A stretch of 14,787 nucleotides of DNA from an uncultured Oscillospiraceae bacterium (GTDB lineage Bacteria > Bacillota > Clostridia > Oscillospirales > Oscillospiraceae): NCBI GenBank assembly GCA_934668285.1, contig CAKUNB010000028.1:1-14787 (forward strand), written 5' to 3'. Below are positions 1 to 6,170 of the stretch, piece after piece. The notes under the pieces were generated by a model. It had not been told where the DNA came from and ran no database searches. It saw only the letters and a program-made list of their open reading frames with translations. The translations under genes and the position numbers were made by a program. Every line of letters begins with the position of its first letter. Position 1 is the stretch's first letter.

Positions 1-205
1 GCTGTCCCCCACGGGGCAGCCGCTATTTGCTCCATGCAGGCGCTGCCGGAGCCGGACGCAGGTTGCGGGCCGCCCCGGCCCGACGGTGCTTCTGCTTTTC
101 AGTGAAAAGGGCATGTCAAAATAGCCAGTATGGGGGAGAATTCTCTCTTCAATTTGAGCATTTTCATCATTTTTTTCTTTTTTGAAAAAAATGGCGGATT
201 TCCTC
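1..205. other. Upstream non-coding region of the ABC operon
   Basis: No convincing gene is visible here. The first ~100 bases are GC-rich and contain two short hairpins: 1-20 (GCTG and CCCC pairing with GGGG and CAGC) and 66-82 (CGGGCC pairing with GGCCCG), the latter followed by a moderately T-rich stretch to 99. They could be the end of an upstream transcript. From about 120 the sequence turns AT-rich, with long T and A runs at 169-190 just upstream of the -35 element, in the position of an UP element. One frame is open from base 1 to a TGA at 103-105, but it shows no recognisable protein. Confidence 0.4.
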
Positions 206-234
206 TTGACTTTATTGCTTTAAAGCGGTATATT
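206..234 (+). promoter_or_regulatory. Sigma-A promoter of the ABC transporter operon
   Basis: TTGACT at 206-211 and TATATT at 229-234 are separated by exactly 17 bp, each one mismatch from the sigma-A consensus. A/T runs at 169-190 could act as an UP element. Transcription would start near 241, leaving a leader of about 50 nt. That leaves no room for a T-box or other large riboswitch before the start codon at 290. Confidence 0.8.
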
Positions 235-289
235 TTTGGAAAACATCGAGGCGATGCCCCGAATTTTACAAAAGAAGGAGTCCTGAAAA

Positions 290-1258
290 ATGAAAAAGAA
301 ATTACTTGCCCTCGTGTTGGCGGGACTGCTGGTTTTGTCCCTCTGCGCATGCAGCGCCGGTTCCGGCGACAAGGAGGTTTATACCGTCGGCATTTGCCAG
401 CTCGTGCAGCACGCCGCGCTCGATGCAGCGACGCAGGGATTTAAGGATGCGCTGGAAAAGACGCTGCCCGGCCAGGTGGAGTTTGACGAGCAGAATGCCT
501 CCAACGATATTCCCATGTGCACGTCCATTGTCAACAACTTTATCGCAAAGGATGTTGACCTGATCCTGTGCAATGCAACGCCCGCACTGCAGGCTGCGGC
601 TGCCGCCACGACGGAGATTCCGCTGCTGGGCACCTCCGTGACGGAATACGGCGTGGCGCTCGGCCTGACGGACTATAACGGCACGGTCGGCGGCAATATC
701 TCCGGCACCTCGGATCTTGCCCCGCTTGACCAGCAAGCCGCAATGGTTCAGGAGCTGTTCCCCGATGCCAAAACGGTTGGCCTGCTCTACTGCTCCGCCG
801 AGCCGAACAGCAAGTATCAGGTCGACGTGGTCAAGGAGGAGCTTGAGAAGCGCGGCTGCACGGTTTCGTACTTCTCCTTCTCTGATTCGAACGATCTGGC
901 AGCCGTGACCGAAAGCGCCGTTGCACAGAGCGACGTTATCTACGTTCCCACCGACAACACCGTCGCCGCGAATGCGGAGATCATCGACAATATTGCCCGT
1001 CCCGCCGGTGTCCCCGTCATTGCGGGCGAGGAGGGCATCTGCTCCGGCTGCGGCGTGGCGACCCTCTCGATCAGCTACTACGACCTCGGCTACAAGACCG
1101 GCGAAATGGCGGCCGAAATCCTGACCGGCAAGGCCGACATCAGCACCATGCCGGTGGAATACGCGCCGCAGTTCACCAAGAAGTACAATGCCGAGATCTG
1201 CGCGGCGCTCGGCGTTACCGTTCCTGACGATTACGTCGCCATCGAAGCCGCGGACTGA
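290..1258 (+). CDS. ABC transporter substrate-binding lipoprotein (ABC_sub_bind / TrpX-like family)
   Basis: This is the extracellular solute receptor of an ABC importer, held to the membrane by a lipid anchor. The N-terminus has a Lys-rich start, a hydrophobic core at residues 5-18 and a lipobox L-C-A-C with Cys21 as the likely lipidated residue. The mature part begins with the VGICQLVQHAALD stretch typical of this family, also called TrpX-like, which has two Rossmann-like lobes. The length of 322 aa is normal. AAGGAG at 275-280 lies 9 nt before the ATG. It is the first gene of an operon with a permease and an ATPase. The family includes aromatic amino acid transporters such as streptococcal TrpXYZ, but many members have unknown ligands and none can be read from this sequence. 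Family is confident; substrate is unknown. Confidence 0.93.
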   Translation: MKKKLLALVLAGLLVLSLCACSAGSGDKEVYTVGICQLVQHAALDAATQGFKDALEKTLPGQVEFDEQNASNDIPMCTSIVNNFIAKDVDLILCNATPALQAAAAATTEIPLLGTSVTEYGVALGLTDYNGTVGGNISGTSDLAPLDQQAAMVQELFPDAKTVGLLYCSAEPNSKYQVDVVKEELEKRGCTVSYFSFSDSNDLAAVTESAVAQSDVIYVPTDNTVAANAEIIDNIARPAGVPVIAGEEGICSGCGVATLSISYYDLGYKTGEMAAEILTGKADISTMPVEYAPQFTKKYNAEICAALGVTVPDDYVAIEAAD

Positions 1259-1266
1259 AAAATTTC

Positions 1267-1308
1267 GCCGCACGGGCGGGGGAGCGAGCGCTCCCCGCGC
1301 CCTGCGGC
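1267..1308 (+). promoter_or_regulatory. Intercistronic hairpin between binding protein and permease genes
   Basis: The 80-nt gap after the binding protein stop holds an almost continuous 19-bp stem. 1267-1272 pairs with 1303-1308, 1274-1278 with 1298-1302, and 1279-1285 with 1290-1296, leaving a GAGC loop and single bulges at 1273 and 1297. No U-run follows directly. It therefore looks more like a 3'-end-stabilising or partial-attenuation structure than a full terminator. Such hairpins are known to let binding protein mRNA exceed permease mRNA. Confidence 0.65.
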
Positions 1309-1338
1309 AGAAAATGCTTTTCCGAGGAGGAAATTCCT

Positions 1339-2262
1339 ATGAATCCGATTGCCCTACTCAACGCAATGCCGGGCGCAGTCTCTCAGGGCCTGATCTGGGG
1401 GATCATGGCCATTGGCGTGTTCCTGACCTATAAGATTCTCGATGTGGCCGATCTTACGGTGGATGGCACGATGTGCACGGGCGGCGCTGTGTTTATTATG
1501 CTCACGATGGCCGGATGGCCCGTACCCGCCGCGCTGCTGGCGGCCTTCCTCGCCGGTATGCTGGCTGGCCTTGCAACGGGCCTGTTCCATACCGCCTGCG
1601 GCATTCCGGCGATCCTGTCGGGTATTCTGACGCAGCTGGCGCTGTATTCCGTCAATCTGCGGATCATGGGCAAGTCCAATCAGCCGATCAATGCAAACAA
1701 CTATCAGCTGCTGGTTTCCTCCCGCAATGTCAAGGTGCTTTCCTTTGAAAACCCGATTTTCGTCATCGCCGTGGCCTGCGCCGTGATCATCGCGCTGCTG
1801 TACTGGTTTTTCGGAACTGAGGTCGGCAGCTCCCTGCGCGCCACCGGCTCCAACCGCGCGATGAGCCGCGCGCAGGGCATCAACACGAGCTTTACCACGG
1901 TGCTGGGCCTCATGCTCTCCAACGGCCTTGTGGCGCTGTCCTCCGCGTTCTTGAGCCAATATCAGGGCTTTGCGGACGTCAGCATGGGCCGCGGCGCGAT
2001 CGTGATCGGCCTTGCAGCCGTGATCATCGGCGAGGTCGTTTTCGGAAAAATCTTCCACAACTTTGCGCTGCGCCTCGTCGGCGTGGTGCTCGGCTCGGTG
2101 ATTTACTATGCGGTCTATTCGCTTGTGATCTGGCTGGGCATGAGCGGCGACGATATGAAGCTGATCACCTCGCTCATCGTAGCGCTGTTCCTCTCGGTTC
2201 CGTATTGGAAGAACAAATATTTCTCCAGAGGCAAAAAGAAGGAGGCGGCGCCGCATGCTTGA
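1339..2262 (+). CDS. ABC transporter permease (BPD_transp_2 / TrpY-like family)
   Basis: This is the integral membrane subunit that forms the translocation channel of the importer. The 307-aa protein is almost entirely hydrophobic, with about eight to nine predicted membrane segments. The conserved early stretch around residues 20-45 (GIMAIGVFLTYKILDVADLT) and the cytoplasmic loop near residues 165-185 (SLRATGSNRAMSRAQGIN, the coupling region) are typical of the LivH/RbsC-like permease superfamily and the TrpY-type branch. GAGGAGG at 1324-1330 lies 8 nt before the ATG. The 3' end overlaps the ATPase gene by 8 bp, so the two are probably translationally coupled. Only one permease is present, so it probably works as a homodimer. 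The Lys-rich C-terminal tail is cytoplasmic. Confidence 0.92.
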   Translation: MNPIALLNAMPGAVSQGLIWGIMAIGVFLTYKILDVADLTVDGTMCTGGAVFIMLTMAGWPVPAALLAAFLAGMLAGLATGLFHTACGIPAILSGILTQLALYSVNLRIMGKSNQPINANNYQLLVSSRNVKVLSFENPIFVIAVACAVIIALLYWFFGTEVGSSLRATGSNRAMSRAQGINTSFTTVLGLMLSNGLVALSSAFLSQYQGFADVSMGRGAIVIGLAAVIIGEVVFGKIFHNFALRLVGVVLGSVIYYAVYSLVIWLGMSGDDMKLITSLIVALFLSVPYWKNKYFSRGKKKEAAPHA

Positions 2263-3049
2263 GATTCATGACATTTACAAGACCTTCAACGCCGGTACCG
2301 TGAACGAAAAGCGGGCCTTGCAGGGCGTGTCCCTGACGCTGCAGGACGGCGATTTTGTCACCGTCATCGGCGGCAACGGCGCGGGCAAGAGCACGCTGCT
2401 CAACGCCGTCGCCGGTGTCTGGCCGGTCGATCAGGGCAGCATTTCCGTCGATGGGGTCGACCTGACCCATATGGCGGAGTACCGGCGGGCGCGGTATATC
2501 GGCCGCGTGTTCCAGGACCCGATGCTCGGCAGCGCCGCGACGATGCAGATTGAGGAGAATCTGGCCCTCGCCGCGCGGCGCGGGCAGCACCGCTCCCTGC
2601 GGCCCGGCATTACGAAGGCGGATCGCGCGGACTACGTCGAGTGCCTGAAGCTGCTGGATCTGGGCTTGGAAAACCGCCTGACGGCGAAGGTCGGGCTGCT
2701 CTCCGGCGGCCAGCGGCAGGCTCTGACGCTGCTGATGGCGACCCTGCGCAAGCCGAATCTGCTCCTCCTCGACGAGCACACGGCGGCGCTGGATCCCAAG
2801 ACCGCCGCAAAGGTGCTCGATGCCACCGAGCGGCTGGTGCAGAAGGATCACTTGACGACGCTGATGATCACCCACAACATGAAGGACGCCATTGCCCACG
2901 GCAACCGCCTGATCATGATGTACGAGGGGCGCATTGTTATCGACGTTTCCGGCGAGGAAAAGAAAAAGCTCACGGTGCCGCAGCTGCTCGAGCTGTTTAA
3001 CCGCGTCAGCAACTCCGACGAGGCCGACGATAAGCTGCTGCTTTCCTGA
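2255..3049 (+). CDS. ABC transporter ATP-binding protein (TrpZ-like)
   Basis: This cytoplasmic ATPase subunit drives import through the permease encoded just upstream. All catalytic motifs are intact: Walker A GGNGAGKST at residues 39-47, Q-loop Gln87, signature LSGGQ at 149-153, Walker B LLLLDEH at 169-175 with catalytic Glu174, a D-loop at 179-182 and the switch His207. The length of 264 aa is that of a single nucleotide-binding domain. The ATG lies inside the last codons of the permease gene (8-bp overlap), with GGAGG-like bases in the permease 3' end (near 2241-2246). It is followed 21 nt later by a terminator, which closes the operon. Confidence 0.95.
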   Translation: MLEIHDIYKTFNAGTVNEKRALQGVSLTLQDGDFVTVIGGNGAGKSTLLNAVAGVWPVDQGSISVDGVDLTHMAEYRRARYIGRVFQDPMLGSAATMQIEENLALAARRGQHRSLRPGITKADRADYVECLKLLDLGLENRLTAKVGLLSGGQRQALTLLMATLRKPNLLLLDEHTAALDPKTAAKVLDATERLVQKDHLTTLMITHNMKDAIAHGNRLIMMYEGRIVIDVSGEEKKKLTVPQLLELFNRVSNSDEADDKLLLS

Positions 3050-3070
3050 CACGCCGCGCAGAAAACGAAA

Positions 3071-3096
3071 ACCTCCGGATAAATCCGGAGGTTTTT
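3071..3096 (+). terminator. Rho-independent terminator of the ABC operon
   Basis: ACCTCCGGAT at 3071-3080 pairs with ATCCGGAGGT at 3083-3092 and is followed by TTTT. A's precede the stem, so it can also work on the opposite strand. Its stem is nearly identical to that of the hairpin at 3270-3289. Confidence 0.88.
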
Positions 3097-3114
3097 GCGT
3101 TTATCAGGGAGCTT

Positions 3115-3247
3115 ACCCCGTATGTCATTGCGAGGAGCAAAGCGACGCGGCAATCTCGTGCAGGCAGTTCGAATTCGCCGAAATCTGTTGGAAAATCAAA
3201 ACAATTCTGCGAGATTGCCACGGCCGCAGGGCGGCCTCGCAATGACA
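3115..3247. repeat. Dispersed palindromic intergenic repeat, copy 1 (MITE-like)
   Basis: The left arm begins TGTCATTGCGAGGAGCAAAG at 3123 and the right arm, ending at 3247, is its imperfect reverse complement (CGAGATTGCC at 3210-3219 and CCTCGCAATGACA at 3235-3247). The arms are about 37 bp each and enclose an AT-richer centre containing GAATTC. The segment from about 3115 through the left arm recurs, with few changes, at 14734-14787 in the same orientation. It encodes no transposase. The short open frame reading MPRRFAPRND on the minus strand occurs in both copies and is a by-product of the repeat. I recognise the core as a type common in clostridial intergenic regions, but could not search for it. 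Confidence 0.85.
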
Positions 3248-3269
3248 AAATTGACAGCCTGAACGAAAG

Positions 3270-3294
3270 CCTCCGGATTTGTCCGGAGGTTTTC
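3270..3294. terminator. Bidirectional terminator between repeat copy 1 and the CYTH gene
   Basis: CCTCCGGA at 3270-3277 pairs with TCCGGAGG at 3282-3289, and TTTTC follows on the plus strand. On the minus strand it lies just past the TAG stop of the CYTH gene (3296-3298) and is followed by CTTTCG, so it is the likely terminator of that gene. It is almost a copy of the hairpin at 3071-3092. Confidence 0.75.
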
Positions 3295-3295
3295 G

Positions 3296-3898
3296 CTATT
3301 TTAAGGCACGGGCGCGGGCGACTTTGCTTTGCGGCTCCTCGGTCAGACCGTAGCGCTCGCAGAGGAGCGCGGCGAGGCGCTTTGCTGCGTCCGGCGCACC
3401 GGAGGTCAGCTCCAGCTCCAGCTCGGTGAAGGGGAGCGAGGCGGTTTTGCCGAAGAGCCGGCCGCAGTCGGCTGCAAGCTCGGCGCGGCTGCCGTCCGGA
3501 AATTGCAGGATGGCGCTTCTGCGCAGGAACTCCGCGCCGCAGACGGCGCAGAAGCCGCTGCCGTCCAGTTCGCGCAGCGCCTGCGGCGCACCGGCGGCCA
3601 GCAGCGCCTCAATGGCAGCCGCATCAACCTGAGCGGCTTCGACCTGCCATTCGCCGCGCGCGTTATTTTCGGGCAGCGGCGTTTTGACGCAGACGATGCC
3701 GACGCCGTTTTCCAGCCGTCGGCGCAGCATCCAGCGCCGCGCGGAGAGCGCACCGTCCGGCGTGTCGTAGTATGTCGTTTCCATTTTCGTTTCCTTCCAC
3801 GGCGTGACGCGCAGCGCCTCCGTTTCCGGCGCGCGCAGCAGCGCGTCCAGTGTGGCCTCGTCCGGCACGCGCAGCTTGAATTCGATCTCAATTCCCAT
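3296..3898 (-). CDS. CYTH domain-containing protein (triphosphate tunnel metalloenzyme)
   Basis: CYTH proteins form an eight-stranded tunnel that binds a triphosphate and divalent metal. Known activities are inorganic triphosphatase, thiamine triphosphatase and class IV adenylate cyclase. The signature ExExK is at residues 4-8 (EIEFK). Further family-like features are TTYYDTPDGAL at 41-51, the charged RRWMLRRRLENG at 54-65, VK at 71-72, the acidic ELELEL at 159-164 and Lys192 near the end. The 200-aa length fits. The chosen ATG at 3896-3898 has GGAGGG six nt upstream. An in-frame ATG 93 nt further upstream would lie beyond the promoter and lacks family sequence. The gene is monocistronic and divergent from spoIIE. 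The substrate cannot be assigned; inorganic triphosphatase is the most common activity. Confidence 0.88.
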   Translation of the reverse strand: MGIEIEFKLRVPDEATLDALLRAPETEALRVTPWKETKMETTYYDTPDGALSARRWMLRRRLENGVGIVCVKTPLPENNARGEWQVEAAQVDAAAIEALLAAGAPQALRELDGSGFCAVCGAEFLRRSAILQFPDGSRAELAADCGRLFGKTASLPFTELELELTSGAPDAAKRLAALLCERYGLTEEPQSKVARARALK

Positions 3899-3917
3899 AA
3901 AATTCCCTCCACTCGCC

Positions 3918-3946
3918 ATCATAGCACCCGCGGCGCGGCAAGTCAA
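3918..3946 (-). promoter_or_regulatory. Sigma-A promoter of the CYTH gene
   Basis: On the minus strand, TTGACT (3941-3946) and TATGAT (3918-3923) are separated by 17 bp, with a TGC extension directly before the -10. The transcript would start only about 10-15 nt before the ATG, placing the ribosome site almost at the 5' end. Confidence 0.8.
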
Positions 3947-3994
3947 GGCGGGCGAACGTGCGGTTTTTGCGATTTTTGTTTCCCGAACCATTTC

Positions 3995-4027
3995 CCGACA
4001 GCTTTACGGCGGAGCGGGTGCTAAAAT
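3995..4027 (+). promoter_or_regulatory. Candidate spoIIE promoter with long spacer and Spo0A-like box
   Basis: TAAAAT at 4022-4027 has a TGC extension. No good -35 hexamer lies at 17 bp, but CCGACA at 3995-4000 lies 21 bp upstream. The overlapping CCCGACA (3994-4000) is the reverse complement of TGTCGGG, five of seven matches to the Spo0A box TGTCGAA. Spo0A-activated sigma-A promoters such as Bacillus subtilis spoIIE and spoIIG are known for 21-22 bp spacing, so the layout is suggestive only. Confidence 0.4.
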
Positions 4028-4087
4028 CGGGATAAATCGTACGACGGCGGCGCTTCCTGCGGGGAACGCCGCTTCAGGAGGGATCGC

Positions 4088-5995
4088 ATGAAGCAGTTTC
4101 AGCAACTTTTGCCCAAAAAGACGGCGCGTCCGCTCCGCCGGAGCATGACGGGCCGCCTTGTGCGCGACTGCCTTCCGACGCTTGCCGCGGGCTTTCTGCT
4201 CTCCGGCGCGCTGCTGTGGCAGAGGCCGCTCCCACTTGCGGCGGCCTATATTGCGGCGCTGCCGATGGGACTGCCTGCCGTATTTGGAGCCTTCGGCGCG
4301 TTGGGCGGGTATTTTTTGCAGTGCGACGGCGCGGAGGCGGCGCTTTTTGCGGCAATGACGCTGCTGATGCTGGCGGCGCTGACGATCTTTCAGGGGACGC
4401 GCCTGCCCGCGACGAGCTGGTTCATGCCGGTGACGGCGGCGGCGGTCTGTGCGCTCCTCGGCGCGGTCTGCCTGCTCAGCGGAGCGGCGGAATGGAGCCT
4501 CTGGGCGGCGCGCTGGCTGATTGCCGGAACGGCTGCGGCAGCCTTTCGCAAGCGGAGGGCACTGCTGCTGCCGGCGGCGCTGGCGGCCGGAGCGGCGGCG
4601 GTGCCGTTTCCGGTGCCGCTCGGGCTGGCCGGGGCGATTGCGCTGGCCTACGCCTCGGACGAGCTGACGGGTGCGGTGCTTCCGGCAATGGCGCTGTGCA
4701 TCAGCGGCGCACAGGAGAGCACGGTTCTTCCGGCGGTGCTGCTGCCCGCGCTGGTCTGCCGCTTCCGGGGAAAGCAGCTGCGGTCTGTGACGTATTTTGT
4801 GCTGCCGTGCGCGGTATTTCTCGGCAGCGGCGCAATGACGCTGAAAATCGCCGGTGCGGTCTTGCTCGGCATTGCGGGCGGCACCGTCCTGCGCCGGACG
4901 CAGCTGTTCCGCTCCGTGCCGGTGGGGACGACGGAGGAGGCGCAGTTCCGGCTGGAAACTGCGGCACAGGTACTGGAGGCCTTGAGCGCACAGCTTCCCG
5001 AAAAGCTTCCCGAGCCGTCGGTCAGCGAGGCGGCGGGGATTTACGATGCGGCGGCGGAGCGCGTCTGCCGCTGCTGCGCCCGATTCCACCGCTGCTGGCA
5101 GCATCGGGCGCAGGAGACGTATCAGGCGCTCTCCGGCGCGTCGAAGGCGATTTTGGAGCGCGGCGCGGCGCATGCGGAGGACTTTCCGCTGGGCTTTCGC
5201 ACGGAGTGCTGCCACTTTGACGGCTTTCTGACCGCGCTGAATCAGGAGCTGGAGGGCATGCTCTACCGGCGGCGCTACCGGATGCAGCTACGCGAGAGCC
5301 GGCAGGTGGTTGCCGAGGAATTCTCCTGCGTTGCGGCCTATCTCCGCGCCGAGCAGGCGCCGGAGGAGCAGAGCGCCGCGCACTTTCAGCCGCTCGTGGG
5401 AATCAGCACGGTCGGGAAAAACGGCAGCGGCACCATCGGTGACCGCGGCGTGTGCTTCGCGGGGCGAAACGGGGACTATTTCGTCCTGCTCTGCGACGGG
5501 ATGGGCACCGGAGCGGGCGCGTCCCGCCTGAGTGCGGAGACGGTGCGGCTGCTTGAACGCCTGCTGCGCTCGGGGCTGGCGCCGGAGGCGGCGCTGAAAA
5601 TCCTCAACGGGATGGAGCTGCTGCGTGGGACGGGCTGCTTTACTACGATTGATCTGCTGCACGTCGATCTCAGCGGGGGCGACGCGGCGCTCTATAAATG
5701 GGGCGCGGCCCCGTCCTACCTGCGCGACGACGCGGAGGTAAAGAAAATCGGGACAGTGACACCGCCGCCCGGCGTCGGTGTGGGAGGAGACCACCTGCCG
5801 GAGCGATATCCGCTGTCCCTGAAATGGGGAGAAATGCTTGTCTTGCTGAGCGACGGAGCAGGGCGCGAGGACACCGAGGCGCTGATCGCCTCCTTCCGCG
5901 GCCAGTCGCCGCGGGATCTGGCCGCGTTGCTGATTGCCGGAGTTCCTGCCGAGGATGATATGACGGCGGTATGTGTTTCCCTGCTTCCAAGATAA
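4088..5995 (+). CDS. spoIIE: SpoIIE-like membrane serine phosphatase (stage II sporulation)
   Basis: SpoIIE dephosphorylates the anti-anti-sigma factor SpoIIAA at the asymmetric septum and so activates sigma-F in the forespore. The 635-aa protein has a hydrophobic N-terminal half (residues ~30-268, about eight to ten membrane segments). A linker with a Cys cluster (C327, C329, C330, C336) follows, then a PP2C-type domain at ~430-635. Metal-binding aspartates are visible at D452 (GD), D470 (LCDGMGTG), D589 (LSDGAG) and D623/D624 (EDDMT). FTTIDLLHVDL near 518-528 and the KWGAAPSYL stretch are SpoIIE hallmarks. It is shorter than the ~827-aa B. subtilis protein, mainly in the membrane and linker parts. 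AGGAGG at 4076-4081 precedes the ATG by 6 nt. It stands alone between convergent and divergent neighbours. Confidence 0.9.
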   Translation: MKQFQQLLPKKTARPLRRSMTGRLVRDCLPTLAAGFLLSGALLWQRPLPLAAAYIAALPMGLPAVFGAFGALGGYFLQCDGAEAALFAAMTLLMLAALTIFQGTRLPATSWFMPVTAAAVCALLGAVCLLSGAAEWSLWAARWLIAGTAAAAFRKRRALLLPAALAAGAAAVPFPVPLGLAGAIALAYASDELTGAVLPAMALCISGAQESTVLPAVLLPALVCRFRGKQLRSVTYFVLPCAVFLGSGAMTLKIAGAVLLGIAGGTVLRRTQLFRSVPVGTTEEAQFRLETAAQVLEALSAQLPEKLPEPSVSEAAGIYDAAAERVCRCCARFHRCWQHRAQETYQALSGASKAILERGAAHAEDFPLGFRTECCHFDGFLTALNQELEGMLYRRRYRMQLRESRQVVAEEFSCVAAYLRAEQAPEEQSAAHFQPLVGISTVGKNGSGTIGDRGVCFAGRNGDYFVLLCDGMGTGAGASRLSAETVRLLERLLRSGLAPEAALKILNGMELLRGTGCFTTIDLLHVDLSGGDAALYKWGAAPSYLRDDAEVKKIGTVTPPPGVGVGGDHLPERYPLSLKWGEMLVLLSDGAGREDTEALIASFRGQSPRDLAALLIAGVPAEDDMTAVCVSLLPR

Positions 5996-6086
5996 AGATA
6001 CCACATCTTGTGCAAGAAAAATGTCGAAACACAAAATGTCGGGAAATAATATTTTTTGGGGGGAAACTCTGAAAAAATCACCTGCG

Positions 6087-6135
6087 GCGGACAGCGGAGC
6101 TTTTCCGCCTTGACAAAAAATCTTTCGCTGTCCGC
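6087..6135. terminator. Probable bidirectional terminator between spoIIE and the M23 gene
   Basis: GCGGACAGCG at 6087-6096 is a perfect 10-bp inverted repeat of CGCTGTCCGC at 6126-6135. An alternative inner hairpin pairs GCGGA (6094-6098) with TCCGC (6104-6108). T-runs follow on both sides: GATTTTT after 6140 on the plus strand and TGATTTTTTC past 6080 on the minus strand. The surrounding 175-bp convergent gap shows no gene. Confidence 0.55.
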
Positions 6136-6170
6136 TCTTGTCGATTTTTCCAGAGCTTCCCCAGCGCTCC

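Noticed and set aside
241..289. T-box or amino-acid riboswitch in front of the TrpX-like gene
   Set aside because: The leader after the promoter is only about 50 nt and contains no T-box sequence or terminator/antiterminator pair.
302..2256. Two minus-strand open frames of about 300 codons opposite the binding protein and permease genes
   Set aside because: Shadows of the ABC genes; they have Arg/His/Gly-rich products and no ribosome sites.
2934..3245. Short open frames across the repeat at 3115-3247, including one reading MPRRFAPRND on the minus strand
   Set aside because: The same peptide arises from both repeat copies; it reflects the repeat and not a gene.
4004..5215. Arg/Ala-rich minus-strand open frame of about 400 codons opposite spoIIE
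   Set aside because: Low-complexity composition without a domain. The plus strand encodes a clear SpoIIE membrane and PP2C protein.
6021..6113. A 30-codon open frame starting MSKHKMSGNN in the spoIIE-M23 gap
   Set aside because: No ribosome site lies before the ATG, it runs into the terminator hairpin, and the product shows no family or membrane feature.
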